A stretch of 64,000 nucleotides of DNA from Ailanthus altissimus (Eukaryota > Streptophyta > Magnoliopsida > Sapindales > Simaroubaceae): assembly GCA_946807835.1 (NCBI GenBank), contig OX327697.1:2247001-2311000 (forward strand), in the 5' to 3' direction. Position numbers and translations under genes: made by a program. Under the pieces are notes generated by a model. It ran no database searches and had not been told where the DNA came from. It was given only the letters and a program-made list of their open reading frames with translations. Numbering within the stretch: the first letter of the stretch is position 1; every line of letters starts with the position of its first letter. Shown piece by piece: positions 12,765 to 22,811 of the stretch.

Positions 12765-12837
12765 GGGGATGTAGCTCAAATGGTAGAGCGCTCGCTTTGC
12801 ATGCGAGAGGCACGGGGTTCGATCCCCCGCATCTCCA
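12765..12837 (+). tRNA. tRNA-Ala (anticodon UGC)
   Basis: A 73-nt cloverleaf. The acceptor stem pairs GGGGATG with CATCTCC, followed by discriminator A. The D-arm contains the A box TAGCTCAAATGG. The anticodon stem CTCGC/GCGAG encloses loop TTTGCAT with anticodon TGC. The T arm CGGGG-TTCGATC-CCCCG carries the B box. There is no intron. A T run (12844-12851) downstream can serve as Pol III terminator. The LTR of element A1 begins 31 bp downstream. Confidence 0.96.
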
Positions 12838-12868
12838 TTTATATATTTTTTTGTTTTAACTAACTTAT

Positions 12869-15517
12869 TATAACACCTGAATTTTTCTTTTTTATTATTT
12901 TATTTAAATATTTTTTTGTAATTATTAAACAAGTGGATTATTTTTTTATGGATTTTGGTTTTGGGTGGGTTTCCGTTGGATGGAGAGAAAGGAAAAGAGG
13001 GGAAAAGAAAGAAAAAGGAAAGAGAGAGAAGAGGGAAAAAGAAGAAAAGGAAAGAGAGAGGAGAAAAATAAAATAGAAGAAAAAAGAGACGTAGGAGAAG
13101 GAGAAGGAGAAGAAAAGAAAAAGGAAAAGAGGGAGAGAAAGAAACCGAGGGAAAGAGAAGAAAAAGAAGGAAATAAAGAAAGAAAGAAAATGAGAAAGAG
13201 GAGAAGAAGAAAGAAAAAGAATGAAAAATAGTAGAAGAAGAAGAAGAAGAAGAGAGAAGAAAAAAAAAAGAAGAAAGAGACGATGAAGAAGAAGAAGAAA
13301 GAAGAAAGAAGAAAGAAGAAAGAGAAACTAAGAAAGAAGAAAATGAAAAAAAAATTGAGTGTGCTCCATTCCATATTTTGGTGAGTGATTTTTTTTATTT
13401 TTTAAATTTATTTAATATATTTATTTTTAATTTTATATTTGATTAATGAGAAAAATATATATGTATGTATATGTGGGTATTTATAATTTTATATTTGATT
13501 AAGAGAAATATGTATGTATTAATATGTATGTACATATTTATGGGTATGTATATATGTAGATTATATTTGATTAGTTATGGAATTGATATATGTGTATATG
13601 TTTATATATATATATATATATTATTTTTAGTTGTTATGGAATTGATATGTATGTATAGATGATTATATGTGCATGTATGTATGTATATTGGTCATGAAAT
13701 TAATATCTATGTATGTATATTATTTGTATTGGCTATAGAACTAATACGTATGTATGAAATTTTATTAGAGATTTTTTCTTTACAATTATTTGTAATAGTT
13801 TTAAGTTATGGGTAATTATAATTTGTTGGAATAAAGTTGTAAATAGAAATATTAAATTTGGGATATAGGAGACTTAATTATAATTATGATAAATATATAA
13901 TAAAATTAGTTTGTTATTGTGTGTCTATTTTATTTGTTGACATGAATTGGAATTTTTGAGTATTTATATGTGATTAATAATTAAGGAAGTATTTATAGAA
14001 TTAATGAGCGTATATGTATACATACAGTTAAAGAAAATAAGAATTAAGAGTGTGAATGGTGAGTAAATACCATATAAATATACATGTTATGTTTTTAGTA
14101 CAATAGTTTTATTGTTTAATTTCACAAGTATTGTCCTTATTTTATTTCATAATTTAATTTAAATAAATAGATGTTATGATTAACTAATTATGCTTTTAGA
14201 ATATATTATGGCATGTTCATGATTTGTTAATTAAAATATTATTATGATCAGTACAATGCATGTACATAGATTTTGTTTAGAATTTATTATAAATTATTTT
14301 ATAATTATGTTAAATTTAGAGATTCTATAATTAAGAAATTTATTATTCATGGTAGTATATAATATTAAAAATATATTAAAATGATTTATGTGATTAAAGT
14401 GTAAAGTATAAAGTATGAGATGATAAATCTTTAATTGTTTCTTTATAATTATTTTTAAATATGATTTATTTGTTTATATTTATCTTATAAAGATGGGATG
14501 AATTTAAGTATGCGAATAAATGTGTAAAAAGTTAAGAAAATATTATAGTTGAGATAGTATATTTTTTCATGTATCAGTGATGATTTTAAGTACTTTGAAA
14601 TTTAAAAAGTATGAGATATGATATAAAGAAACGCTGTAAGTTTATATATTGTATAAAAGAAATAATTTTGAAACCACTAAATTGTACATTTTCCCTATAG
14701 ATAAAGATATGAGATTCAGATATTTGGGATCCGTCTGTACACACACAAAAGTTTTGGGCCGTGTGTATGGTTGCTTTGCTCTTTAAGAGCTAGTTTGCTC
14801 TGTGCATGCGTAAGACGAGAATGTTAGTTTACTCTGCGCATATGTAAGACGAGGATATGAGATGAAATAAGAAAGAGTACGTCAAATGCTCTGCTCGATG
14901 AGTATTCCAGGTACGATGAGATTTTTCCTTGAGTACTAGTTTAGTGTATTTTTAATATAAATATAATACATGATATTTTATATTATTTATACATTTTTTC
15001 ATACTCAGTTAAAAAAAATATTGATACTTTAGCAAAGGTTTGATGATTACTAAATATACAGTTTCACGATTATTTTATATTACAAGTTTTAAGGTAACTT
15101 ATAATATTTGCATATGTCCACATTTTATTTATTATGTAAATCTTTTTAAATATTATTTTTGAGGTACTATTTTTTTTATAAATGAGACGTTTGATTAAAA
15201 AAATGTATATATATAATTATCTTTTTATTATTCATTGAGTCATTTGACTCACCCATTTTTCTTAAATTTTTCCTTCTTAGGTATTGTAAAATTCATTGAG
15301 TCCTGTTGAGTCACATGACGCTTGTGACATGCATCTATATATATTAGTACATTTATGAGACATCTAATGAGGTCATGTAAAAATATAATTGTTTATTTTC
15401 ATTTCTCATTTTTTATTATCTTTGCCTAATGAGTTTTAGAGAACCAAGCGTATAGTTAGCGGTTCAAGGTCACAGATTCGCCCTGACACGAAGGTTGGGT
15501 TGGGACGGGTCGTTTCA
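12869..15517 (+). repeat. 5' LTR of element A1 (about 2.65 kb)
   Basis: The LTR starts TATAACACCTGAATTTTTC and ends GGGTCGTTTCA directly before the PBS. It contains a purine tract (12979-13350), ATGT/GTAT-rich simple sequence (13455-13760) and a less AT-rich segment near 14700-14900 with two copies of gcgcatatgtaagacgag-like sequence. It is homologous, inverted, to 17182-19894. Confidence 0.75.
12979..13350 (+). repeat. Purine (GA) tract within LTR A1
   Basis: Almost pure A/G for about 370 bases, mostly gaaga, gagaaa and aaagaag units. The open frames it produces on both strands (Lys/Arg/Glu-rich or Phe/Ser-rich) are composition artefacts. The complementary pyrimidine tract lies at 19545-19890 in the inverted partner LTR. 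Confidence 0.85.
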
Positions 15518-15836
15518 ATTGGTATCAAAGTATAGGTTGTAAGTTCTATAGACTTGGAACATAGTACATGTATTTGAGTTCAACATTTGAGTCTCATTGC
15601 AATATATGCGTTGACGTGGTCAATTTTACTCAATTTTTGCAATGCTATGAAGTTATTTCATTATTTAAAAAGAATAAATTAATTTGTAAATAATTATAAA
15701 TTCAATAAATTTTTTTATAAACTATGTTTTCATATGAAAATGATGAATTTAAAGGTTCATATTTATATTTTGAACTTATTAAAAGAATATATTAATTTAT
15801 ATTTCATGAGTTCTAATGTATTAAAATATATTTAGT

Positions 15837-15841
<5 letters not shown>

Positions 15842-15877
<36 letters not shown>
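15842..15877. repeat. (AT)n microsatellite
   Basis: An uninterrupted alternating AT run of about 36 bp in the interior of element A1. Confidence 0.9.
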
Positions 15878-15879
<2 letters not shown>

Positions 15880-16466
15880 AAATGATTAGTTTATGATATA
15901 ATCGCGGTAAATTGTGTGCACCAGTATTCATGATAGATATGGATTATGATATTTATGCAAAATATGATGAATATATAAGTGTATGAAGTGATATATGATA
16001 ATTCCTATTAAGATCATATGTATGAAATTAAATGATGAATGTATGTGATAAATGTTTGATTGAAGATATTTTGGGTGGAGGGAAGGTATTAAGATCAATC
16101 AAATAGGAGGCCTATGACGTTGTTAATAATTGATAGAAATAATTGCACAATAAATCTTGTTATGGAATAAGATTTTAGGTATGTTTATTTATATAAATGC
16201 TCTTCTTAATCTTCTAATAATTGGATAATTGTAATTGAATTTTTTTTTTTAAGTGAATGACATGCATTAACATAATAAGATTGTCTCCATGAATATATTT
16301 GTGGATAGCATGTTAAAATATTAAATGAGTTGTGAGAATAAAATGTTTGCGTATTTAGACAGTGTTATGTTTATGGTATGCAAATTAGAATATTTTACCA
16401 TTAATTAATATTCATGTGACATTTGTTTTTTGCAATTTTATATTGAAATTGTATTATTAATTATAA

Positions 16467-17083
16467 GAAGGTGGATGATGTTTACTTATATTAATGTATA
16501 ATATATGAGTTTCATTATTTAAAATGAGGTATGTGTTATTTCATTTAAAAAGAAGTATTGGACTAATTTATAAGGTTAAAAGTTATAATTATAAGGATAT
16601 TTTAAATTTTTTTATAAGGAGTGAAAAAATTATAACACTCGAATTTTTCTTTTCAATTAATTTTATTTTTGTAATTATTAAACAAGTGAGCTTTATGGAG
16701 CTCATATACTATTCTTATATATATATATATATATATTTAAAAGAAAATTATTAGATATATATTAGATATTATTATTTATATATTTTATATAATAATTTTC
16801 TTTTAAATATATATAAGAATAGTATATGGGCTCCATAAAGTCCAATTATTTAATAATTACAAAAAAATATTTAAATAAAAATAATAAAAGAATTTCGGGT
16901 GTTATAATTTCATCCATCCTTATAAAAATTTTGTCTTTAAAATTTTAAAATATCCTTATAATTGTAACTCTTAACTTTATAAATTATTTCGATACTTCTT
17001 TCTAAATGAAATAACACATACCTCATTTAAAATAATGAAACTTATATATTATACATTAATATAAGCAAACATCATCCACCTTC
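16467..17083. repeat. Imperfect palindrome joining elements A1 and A2
   Basis: Arms of about 300 bp around a centre near 16768. Each arm runs from internal 3'-end sequence (gaaggtggatgatg at the outside), through a degraded polypurine region, into the first roughly 137 bp of the LTR (LTR starts at 16631 on plus and 16906 on minus). A hairpin-like AT-rich centre joins them. The arms differ by substitutions and small indels. Confidence 0.8.
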
Positions 17084-17179
17084 AAAGACATCCGATAAAA
17101 GTGGAATGATACAGAGAAGGTTAGCATGGCCTTTACGCAAGGACGACACGCATAAATTGAGGAATGGTCCAAATTTTTT
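17080..17179 (+). pseudogene. U6 spliceosomal snRNA copy
   Basis: The sequence follows U6 from about nucleotide 5 to its 3' oligo-U end. Landmarks are gacatccgataaaa, the near-invariant gatacagagaaggttagca (ACAGAGA box), gacacgcataaat and tggtccaaattttt. About a dozen substitutions, and loss of the first few bases at a CTTC shared with element A, indicate a pseudogene. No plant U6 upstream sequence element or properly spaced TATA box precedes it. The 3' end lies two bases from the LTR terminus of element A2. Confidence 0.9.
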
Positions 17180-17181
17180 AC

Positions 17182-19894
17182 TGAAACGATGCGCCCAACC
17201 TAACCTTTGTGTCAGAACAAATCTATGACCTTTAACCGTTAGCTATATGTTTGGTTCTCTAAAACTCATTAAACAAAAGTAATAATAAAAAATTATACTT
17301 TTACATGACCTCACTAAATGTCTCATAAATATACTAATACATATAGATGCATGTTACAAGCGTCACGCAGCTCAACAGACTCGATGAATTCTATAATATA
17401 TGCGGAGAAAAAATTTAAGAAAAATTGGTGAGTCAAAATGACTCAATGAATGATAAACAGATAATTATATATATGTCTTTTTTATTTATAAAGCGTCTCA
17501 TTTATAAAAAAAAAAGTACTCAAAAATAACATTTAAAAAAATTCACGTAATAAATAAAATGTGGACATATACAAATATTATAAGTTGTCTTAAAATTTGT
17601 AATCTAAAATAATCGTGAAACTGTATATTTAGTAATTATCAAACCTTTGCTAAAGTATTAATATCTTTTTTTAATTGAGAATGGTAAAATATATAAAATA
17701 TATAAAAAATATAAAATATTATGTATTATATTTATATTAAAAACACACTAAACTAGTATCCATGGGAAAATCTCGTCGTACCTAGAATACTCATCGGGTA
17801 GAGCATTGGACGTACTCTTTTCTATCTCATCTCATATCCTCATCTTACGCATGCGCAGAGCAAACTGGCTCTCAAAGAGCAAAGAGACCATACACACGGT
17901 CCAAAATCTTTGTGTGTGTACAGACGGCTCCAAATGTACTTATTTTCATATCTTTATCTGTAGGAAAAATGTACAGTCTAGTGATTTTAAAATCATTTCT
18001 TTTATACAATATATAAACTTATAATATTTTTTTATATCATATCTCGTACTCTTTAAATTCTAAATGTACTTAAAATCATCATTGATATAGAAAAAATATA
18101 CTATCTTAACTATAATATTTTCTTAACTTATTACACATTCATTCACATACTTAAATTCATCCCATCTTTACAAGATAAATATAAATAAATAAATTATGTT
18201 TAAAAATAATTATAAAGAAACAATTAAAGATTTATCATCTCATATTTTATATTTTACACTTTAATCACATAAATCATTTCAGTATATTTTTAATATTATA
18301 TACTACCATAAATAATAAATTTCTTAATTATAAAATCTCTACATTTAACATAATTATAAAATAATTTATAATAAATTCTAAACAAAATCTATGTACATAC
18401 ATTGTACTGATCATAATAATGTTTCAATTAACATAATCATGAACATGCCATAACATATTCTAAAAACATAATTAGTTAATCACAACATCTATTTATTTAG
18501 ATTAAATTATGAAATAAAATAAGAACAATACTTGTGAAATTAAACAATAAAACTATTGTACTAAAAACATAACATGTATATTTATATGGTATTTACACTC
18601 TTAATTCTTATTTTCTTTAATTGTATATATACATACACGCTCATTAATTCCATAAATACTTTCTTAATTATTAATCACATATAAATACTCATAAATTTCA
18701 TTTCATGTCAACAAATAAAATAGACACACAACAACAAACTAATTTTATTATATATTAATCATAATTATTATTAAGTTTCCTATATCCCAAATTTAATATT
18801 TTTATTTGCAACTTTATTCCAACAAATTACAAATACCAATAACTCAAAACTATTACAAATAATTGTAGAGAGAAAACCTCCAATAAAATTTTATACATAT
18901 ATATATACATACATATTAGTTCCATGGTCAATACAAATAATATACATACATATCAATTTCATGGCCAATATACATACATATCAATTTCATGGCCAATATA
19001 CATACATACATACATGCACATACAATCATCCATACATACATATCAATTCCATGGTAAATAAAAATAATATACATACACACATATATACATACACAGATAT
19101 CAATTCCATAGCTAATCAAATATAATCTACATTTATACATACCCCAAAATCATGGCTAATACAACATAATATACATACTACATACACATATACATACATG
19201 CATACATAAATTCATATATACTACATACTCACATACATACATGCATATATACAAATTTATTCCATGACTTATATACATACACATCATAAAAATAAATGTA
19301 GTATACATACATATACACATGTACATACCTATAAATATATACATACATACTAATACATACATATTTCTCACATTAGTCAAACATAAAATTATACATACCC
19401 ACATATACATACATATATATTAATACACATATATTTCTCACATTAATCAAGTATAAAATTAAAAATAAATATATTAAACAAATTTAAAAAATAGAAAAAA
19501 CCATTCACCAAAATATGGAATGGAGATCAAAATTTTTCCTACTTTTTCTCTATTTTCTTCTTTCTTAGTTTCTCTCTCTTCTTTTTTTTCTTCTCGTTCC
19601 ATTTCTTTCTTCCTTTCTTCTTCTTCCCCTTTCTTTCTTCTTCTTCATCGTCTTTTTCTTCTATTTTTTTTTTCTTCTTTCTTCTTCTATTTTTCATTCT
19701 TTTTCTTTCTTCTTCTCCTCTTTCTCATTTTCTTTCTTCTTTCTTTTCTTGTTTTTCTTCTCTTTCCCTCGGTTTCTTTCTCTCCCTTTTTTCATTTTTT
19801 CTTTTCTTCTCCTTCTATTTCTTCTTCTATTTTCTTTTTCTCTTTTCTCTTTCCTTTTCTTCTTCTTCCCTCTTCTATCTCTTTCCTTTATTTC
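17182..19894 (-). repeat. 5' LTR of element A2, start truncated
   Basis: Reverse-complement homologue of 12869-15517. The LTR terminus TGAAACGATGCGCCCAACC is at 17182. The Pol II-like and simple-sequence segments are in mirrored order, and the pyrimidine tract (19545-19890) is the complement of the GA tract of A1. The first roughly 100 bp of the LTR (TGTAACACC end) are absent because the sequence switches to LTR B at 19895. Confidence 0.75.
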
Positions 19895-21417
19895 TGTAGT
19901 AACCACTTATCCACAACCGGTAAGAATAAATATCTATATATCTATATATATATATATATATTCATATTTTATTTGTATGTGGGTGGTACTTGATTTATGT
20001 ATTATTATTAGTACTGTTAATATAGATTAATGACCTACTATTAGTTTTGATTTTATTTGCAAGACTTTAGATTTATTTTAGGGACCAAATTATAATACTT
20101 TAAAAGTTTCGGGGGCTAATTTATAAATACTAAAAATTAACCTCTTAGTATAAAAATACACATTTAACCCTAATTTACTCATTTTGGTCGAGCCACCTTT
20201 TTTAGAGTGAGAAAAAAGAGAAAGAGAGGGGAGAGAAAGAGAGGACGAAGAAGAAAAAGATGAAATTTTGAATATAAGCTTTAAGAGATATATTATAACC
20301 CTTTCTTAGTTTCTTAGTATTAATTTAGTTAATTCTTTTAAGTTTTAATTTTTGAAAATATGAAAAATTGGGAATTTGATGTGAATTTTGTAAGATATAT
20401 TGAGAATTGATGATGATTGTATAGATAACTTGATAAATCATGATGAATTACAAAATTTCTACTTGATAATCTCTTGATCCGAGAATTTTATAAATTGTTG
20501 TGCTTTGATTCTGGTTTTGACTTTTGAGAATATCAAATTAGACATATCTAGAATCATTTGAGACTTTGAATTGATTAAAAATTTTAAAAATTGAATTTGT
20601 AGTAAATTTATCAAAATGACCCTGAAATTCTAAAAATTGTATGTGTTAACAATATGATACAATGACAAACAATTTTTATCTGCTAAATGATTTTTAAAAA
20701 TTACAAATTTTTGGAATATGATAAGTTTATATGTCTAATATGATATATTCAAAATTGAAAATTTATATCAATGTGATCAAATTGTTATAATTTTCTAAAG
20801 TGTATCAGCTAACTGTACAATTTGATGAACAAGTTTTAAAAGCTATGGAATAAAATAGTTCTAAAATACTTTTGGTAGGAATTTTTAATTAAAAAATTTA
20901 TCATGAATTGAGATATGTGTTAAGAGTAATTATGTAGTAGTTTTATAATTTTGGAGTAAGTATATGATTTTATAAATTTAGAAGACTGAATGCTATTGAG
21001 TAAATATCTTGATCCTATCAGGATAATAATTTAGATTTGATGGTGTTTATGAAATAGATTATGTAGGAATTATAATATAATATTCATATATAAAAAGGAT
21101 ATATGAGTCAAGAATGATATATTCTGATTTTTGAGTAATTGGACATCATTTGATGTATAAGAAAATTTTGTTAAGTGTAAGTGGTCAGAATGACAAGTTT
21201 TGAGAAACCAAGTAAATAGACTAATTCGATATAATGAGTGCAATATGTGTAATTTTGTAAGCTATTTAAAGTGTTTTGTGTAAATGTTGAGGCTCATGAA
21301 AGAATTTATCTCCATTGATAGGTTAAGAAGAATTAAGCCTTGTAACCGAAAGTGTTAAGAGGTAAGTATACTAGACTTTTACTGAAATCACAATAAGCAT
21401 AGTAATGATTGCAAACA
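19895..21417 (+). mobile_element. Partial LTR of gypsy family B (copy B1)
   Basis: The LTR starts TGTAGTAACCACTTATCC at 19895 and is co-linear, inverted, with 26762-25240. It includes the ggtcgagcca segment near 20190 and the tttactgaaatcacaataagc segment near 21377. Homology stops near 21417, where the 270-codon ORF segment begins. The rest of the LTR and the interior are missing. Confidence 0.7.
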
Positions 21418-22217
21418 TGATTGCAAACAACACAAATGCTGCAGTCCCCAGACAACATCTTTGGTCAGTCTTACTTCTCCAACGGAAGGGTATGATTATT
21501 TCAGATCACGAGATTCATTATTACCCCACTGTTAAGGATTACTTCACATTTACCCTTTCACTAAAGGGATCAATTAAGCTCTGGCCTGAAGAAGTAATTC
21601 AGCAAAAGAGAGAACTTGAAAGAATTCTTGCTCAGGAAAATCAAATAATTCCTCCGTCTGTTTGGATCTCCCCAGAAGATGCTGCACCTTGGGAACAAGT
21701 GAAAGCTGACTTTACAGAAGACCTGAATTTTGCCAATATACTCAAATTCCAACAAAGACAAAAATATCATCTTTCACATCTCAGAAATACAGATTACTCT
21801 ACTCATCATCACCATATCCCAAACATGACTTATTATGCCAGATACAGACAAGCAATGGATAACCTTCACCAATGGCCTCAGCTAACTGTCCCGACAGAAC
21901 CTACCCAATCTCAGCCAGTTGTCCCGACAGAACCTACTCAATCTCAGCCAGTTGTCCCGACAGAACTTGACCAACACCAACCCAATCTTGACTTATCCCT
22001 CTTTCAAGACTCCCAACCTTATCCAACCGACACCCAAATCCAAGAGGAAGCCAGCACATCCCTCATCCAGACCAGCTCACCTGGAGAAGATCAAGATATG
22101 GTAGACCCACATTCCACTCCGCCAGAGCCCTCATTCAATGTATGGGAACAACAACTCCATAAGTTCCTCTCTCACGGATACGACACAGATGAAAGCGACC
22201 AAGGAGACTCATTTTGA
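21405..22217 (+). CDS. Unidentified 270-codon ORF (Pro/Gln-rich tail)
   Basis: I do not recognise this protein. It opens at or just before the junction with LTR B1 (atgattgcaaac occurs twice at the junction), so its true 5' end may be lost. Residues about 15-150 are mixed and apparently globular, with Trp-containing blocks (WPEEV, SVWISPEDAAPWEQ). A Pro/Gln linker with 2.5 copies of an 11-residue repeat (VPTEPTQSQPV) follows, ending in an acidic tail with DTDESD. Codon usage and lack of stops suggest recent coding function. It lies 595 bp upstream of the LOG start in the same direction. A retroelement or endogenous pararetrovirus origin is possible but unproven. Confidence 0.5.
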   Translation: MIANMIANNTNAAVPRQHLWSVLLLQRKGMIISDHEIHYYPTVKDYFTFTLSLKGSIKLWPEEVIQQKRELERILAQENQIIPPSVWISPEDAAPWEQVKADFTEDLNFANILKFQQRQKYHLSHLRNTDYSTHHHHIPNMTYYARYRQAMDNLHQWPQLTVPTEPTQSQPVVPTEPTQSQPVVPTELDQHQPNLDLSLFQDSQPYPTDTQIQEEASTSLIQTSSPGEDQDMVDPHSTPPEPSFNVWEQQLHKFLSHGYDTDESDQGDSF

Positions 22218-22743
22218 CCTACATTGCTGTTTCTATTTTCACAGAAACTAGATCCGTGTTGCTCTATCACATCAAAGAGAGACTGATTACTGCTTTATCT
22301 TTATGTCAAGTGTGCTTTATCTTTCTTCATATCTGCTTTTAATCTATCGGCCAAAAATTAATGTTAAGACCACAAAATCTTTGTAATTAATAAAGTTAAT
22401 TTGGCCTCATGTCCAAAGTCCAATTGTTAGCTCAAAAAGTCTTCAAGTCATTGATGTATTGTCGACCATTAGTGCCAAAATGGCTAAGTCCCTAAATCCA
22501 TGAAATAGGCCTTTATTGACTTTTCTTAATTATCTTACCTAACTTATCACACTTCCGACACAATTTTTATCACACTTACATATCAACATATATTTATTCA
22601 AGATTTTGCGACCTATTATCCCTTATAAAATGATAAAGTAAAACTCATTCTTTTTTTTTTGTTTTACCTCACAAGAATCGAGAAAAATATATACTTGAAC
22701 ATACTTACACATATGCTCCACAGCTATTATCAATTTGTTTCTC
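22218..22743. other. Spacer between the 270-codon ORF and LOG
   Basis: AT-rich sequence with aataaagttaattt near 22386, which could polyadenylate the upstream ORF. No ORF or repeat was recognised. The last part is presumed LOG promoter. Confidence 0.35.
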
Positions 22744-22750
22744 TATAAAT
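22744..22750 (+). promoter_or_regulatory. TATA box of the LOG gene
   Basis: TATAAAT within ctctataaatacatt, 62 bp upstream of the ATG. The inverted LOG copy has the same box and spacing, so the promoter was duplicated with the CDS. Confidence 0.7.
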
Positions 22751-22811
22751 ACATTATTATTGCATCCTTATACAAACTCAAAAATATTCAAAGATTAGGG
22801 TGAGCATAACA

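Larger units (their letters stand above)
12869..16768 (+). mobile_element. Ty3/gypsy element A1 (LTR, PBS, deleted interior, start of 3' LTR)
   Basis: A long 5' LTR (12869-15517) is followed by a two-base spacer and a near-intact tRNA-iMet primer-binding site (tggtatcaaag, from 15520). Next come about 1.1 kb of non-coding interior and a polypurine-like end just before a second LTR start at 16631 (TATAACACTCGAATTTTTC). That 3' LTR breaks off after about 137 bp at a palindrome centre near 16768. No gag-pol coding remains, so this is a deletion derivative. The LTR start is a decayed form of TGTAACACC, which is typical of plant gypsy chromovirus LTRs. Confidence 0.75.
16769..19894 (-). mobile_element. 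Ty3/gypsy element A2, inverted partner of A1, carrying a U6 copy at its primer-binding site
   Basis: Read on the minus strand: a 5' LTR (19894-17182, its beginning missing where family B starts), a two-base spacer, an antisense U6 snRNA copy (17179-17080), about 170 bp of internal 3'-end sequence, and the start of a 3' LTR from 16906 to the palindrome centre. Unlike A1 it has no tRNA primer-binding site and no other interior. Homology with A1 is continuous outside the U6 segment. Confidence 0.7.

Noticed and set aside
12946..13374. 142-codon minus ORF and 88-codon plus ORF in the purine tract
   Set aside because: Pure composition effect (Phe/Ser- or Lys/Arg/Glu-only peptides) of a GA tract inside an LTR.
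13465..13662. 65-codon ORF and its mirror at 19156-19410 (MYMWV... peptides)
   Set aside because: Simple-sequence (atgt/gtat) peptides in the inverted LTR arms; similarity only reflects the inverted repeat.
17080..17179. Functional U6 gene
   Set aside because: No upstream sequence element or spaced TATA box, a 5' truncation and about a dozen substitutions.
19520..20030. 157- and 93-codon plus ORFs and a 70-codon minus ORF
   Set aside because: Same composition artefact in the complementary pyrimidine tract; they run across the junction of two LTR families.
21405..22217. Firm assignment of the 270-codon ORF to an endogenous pararetrovirus
   Set aside because: No coat, movement, protease or RT motif could be recognised, so it is left as unidentified.
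22800..22811. LOG start at the GTG codon 22800
   Set aside because: Plant nuclear genes start at ATG; the ATG at 22812 matches the start of the second copy.
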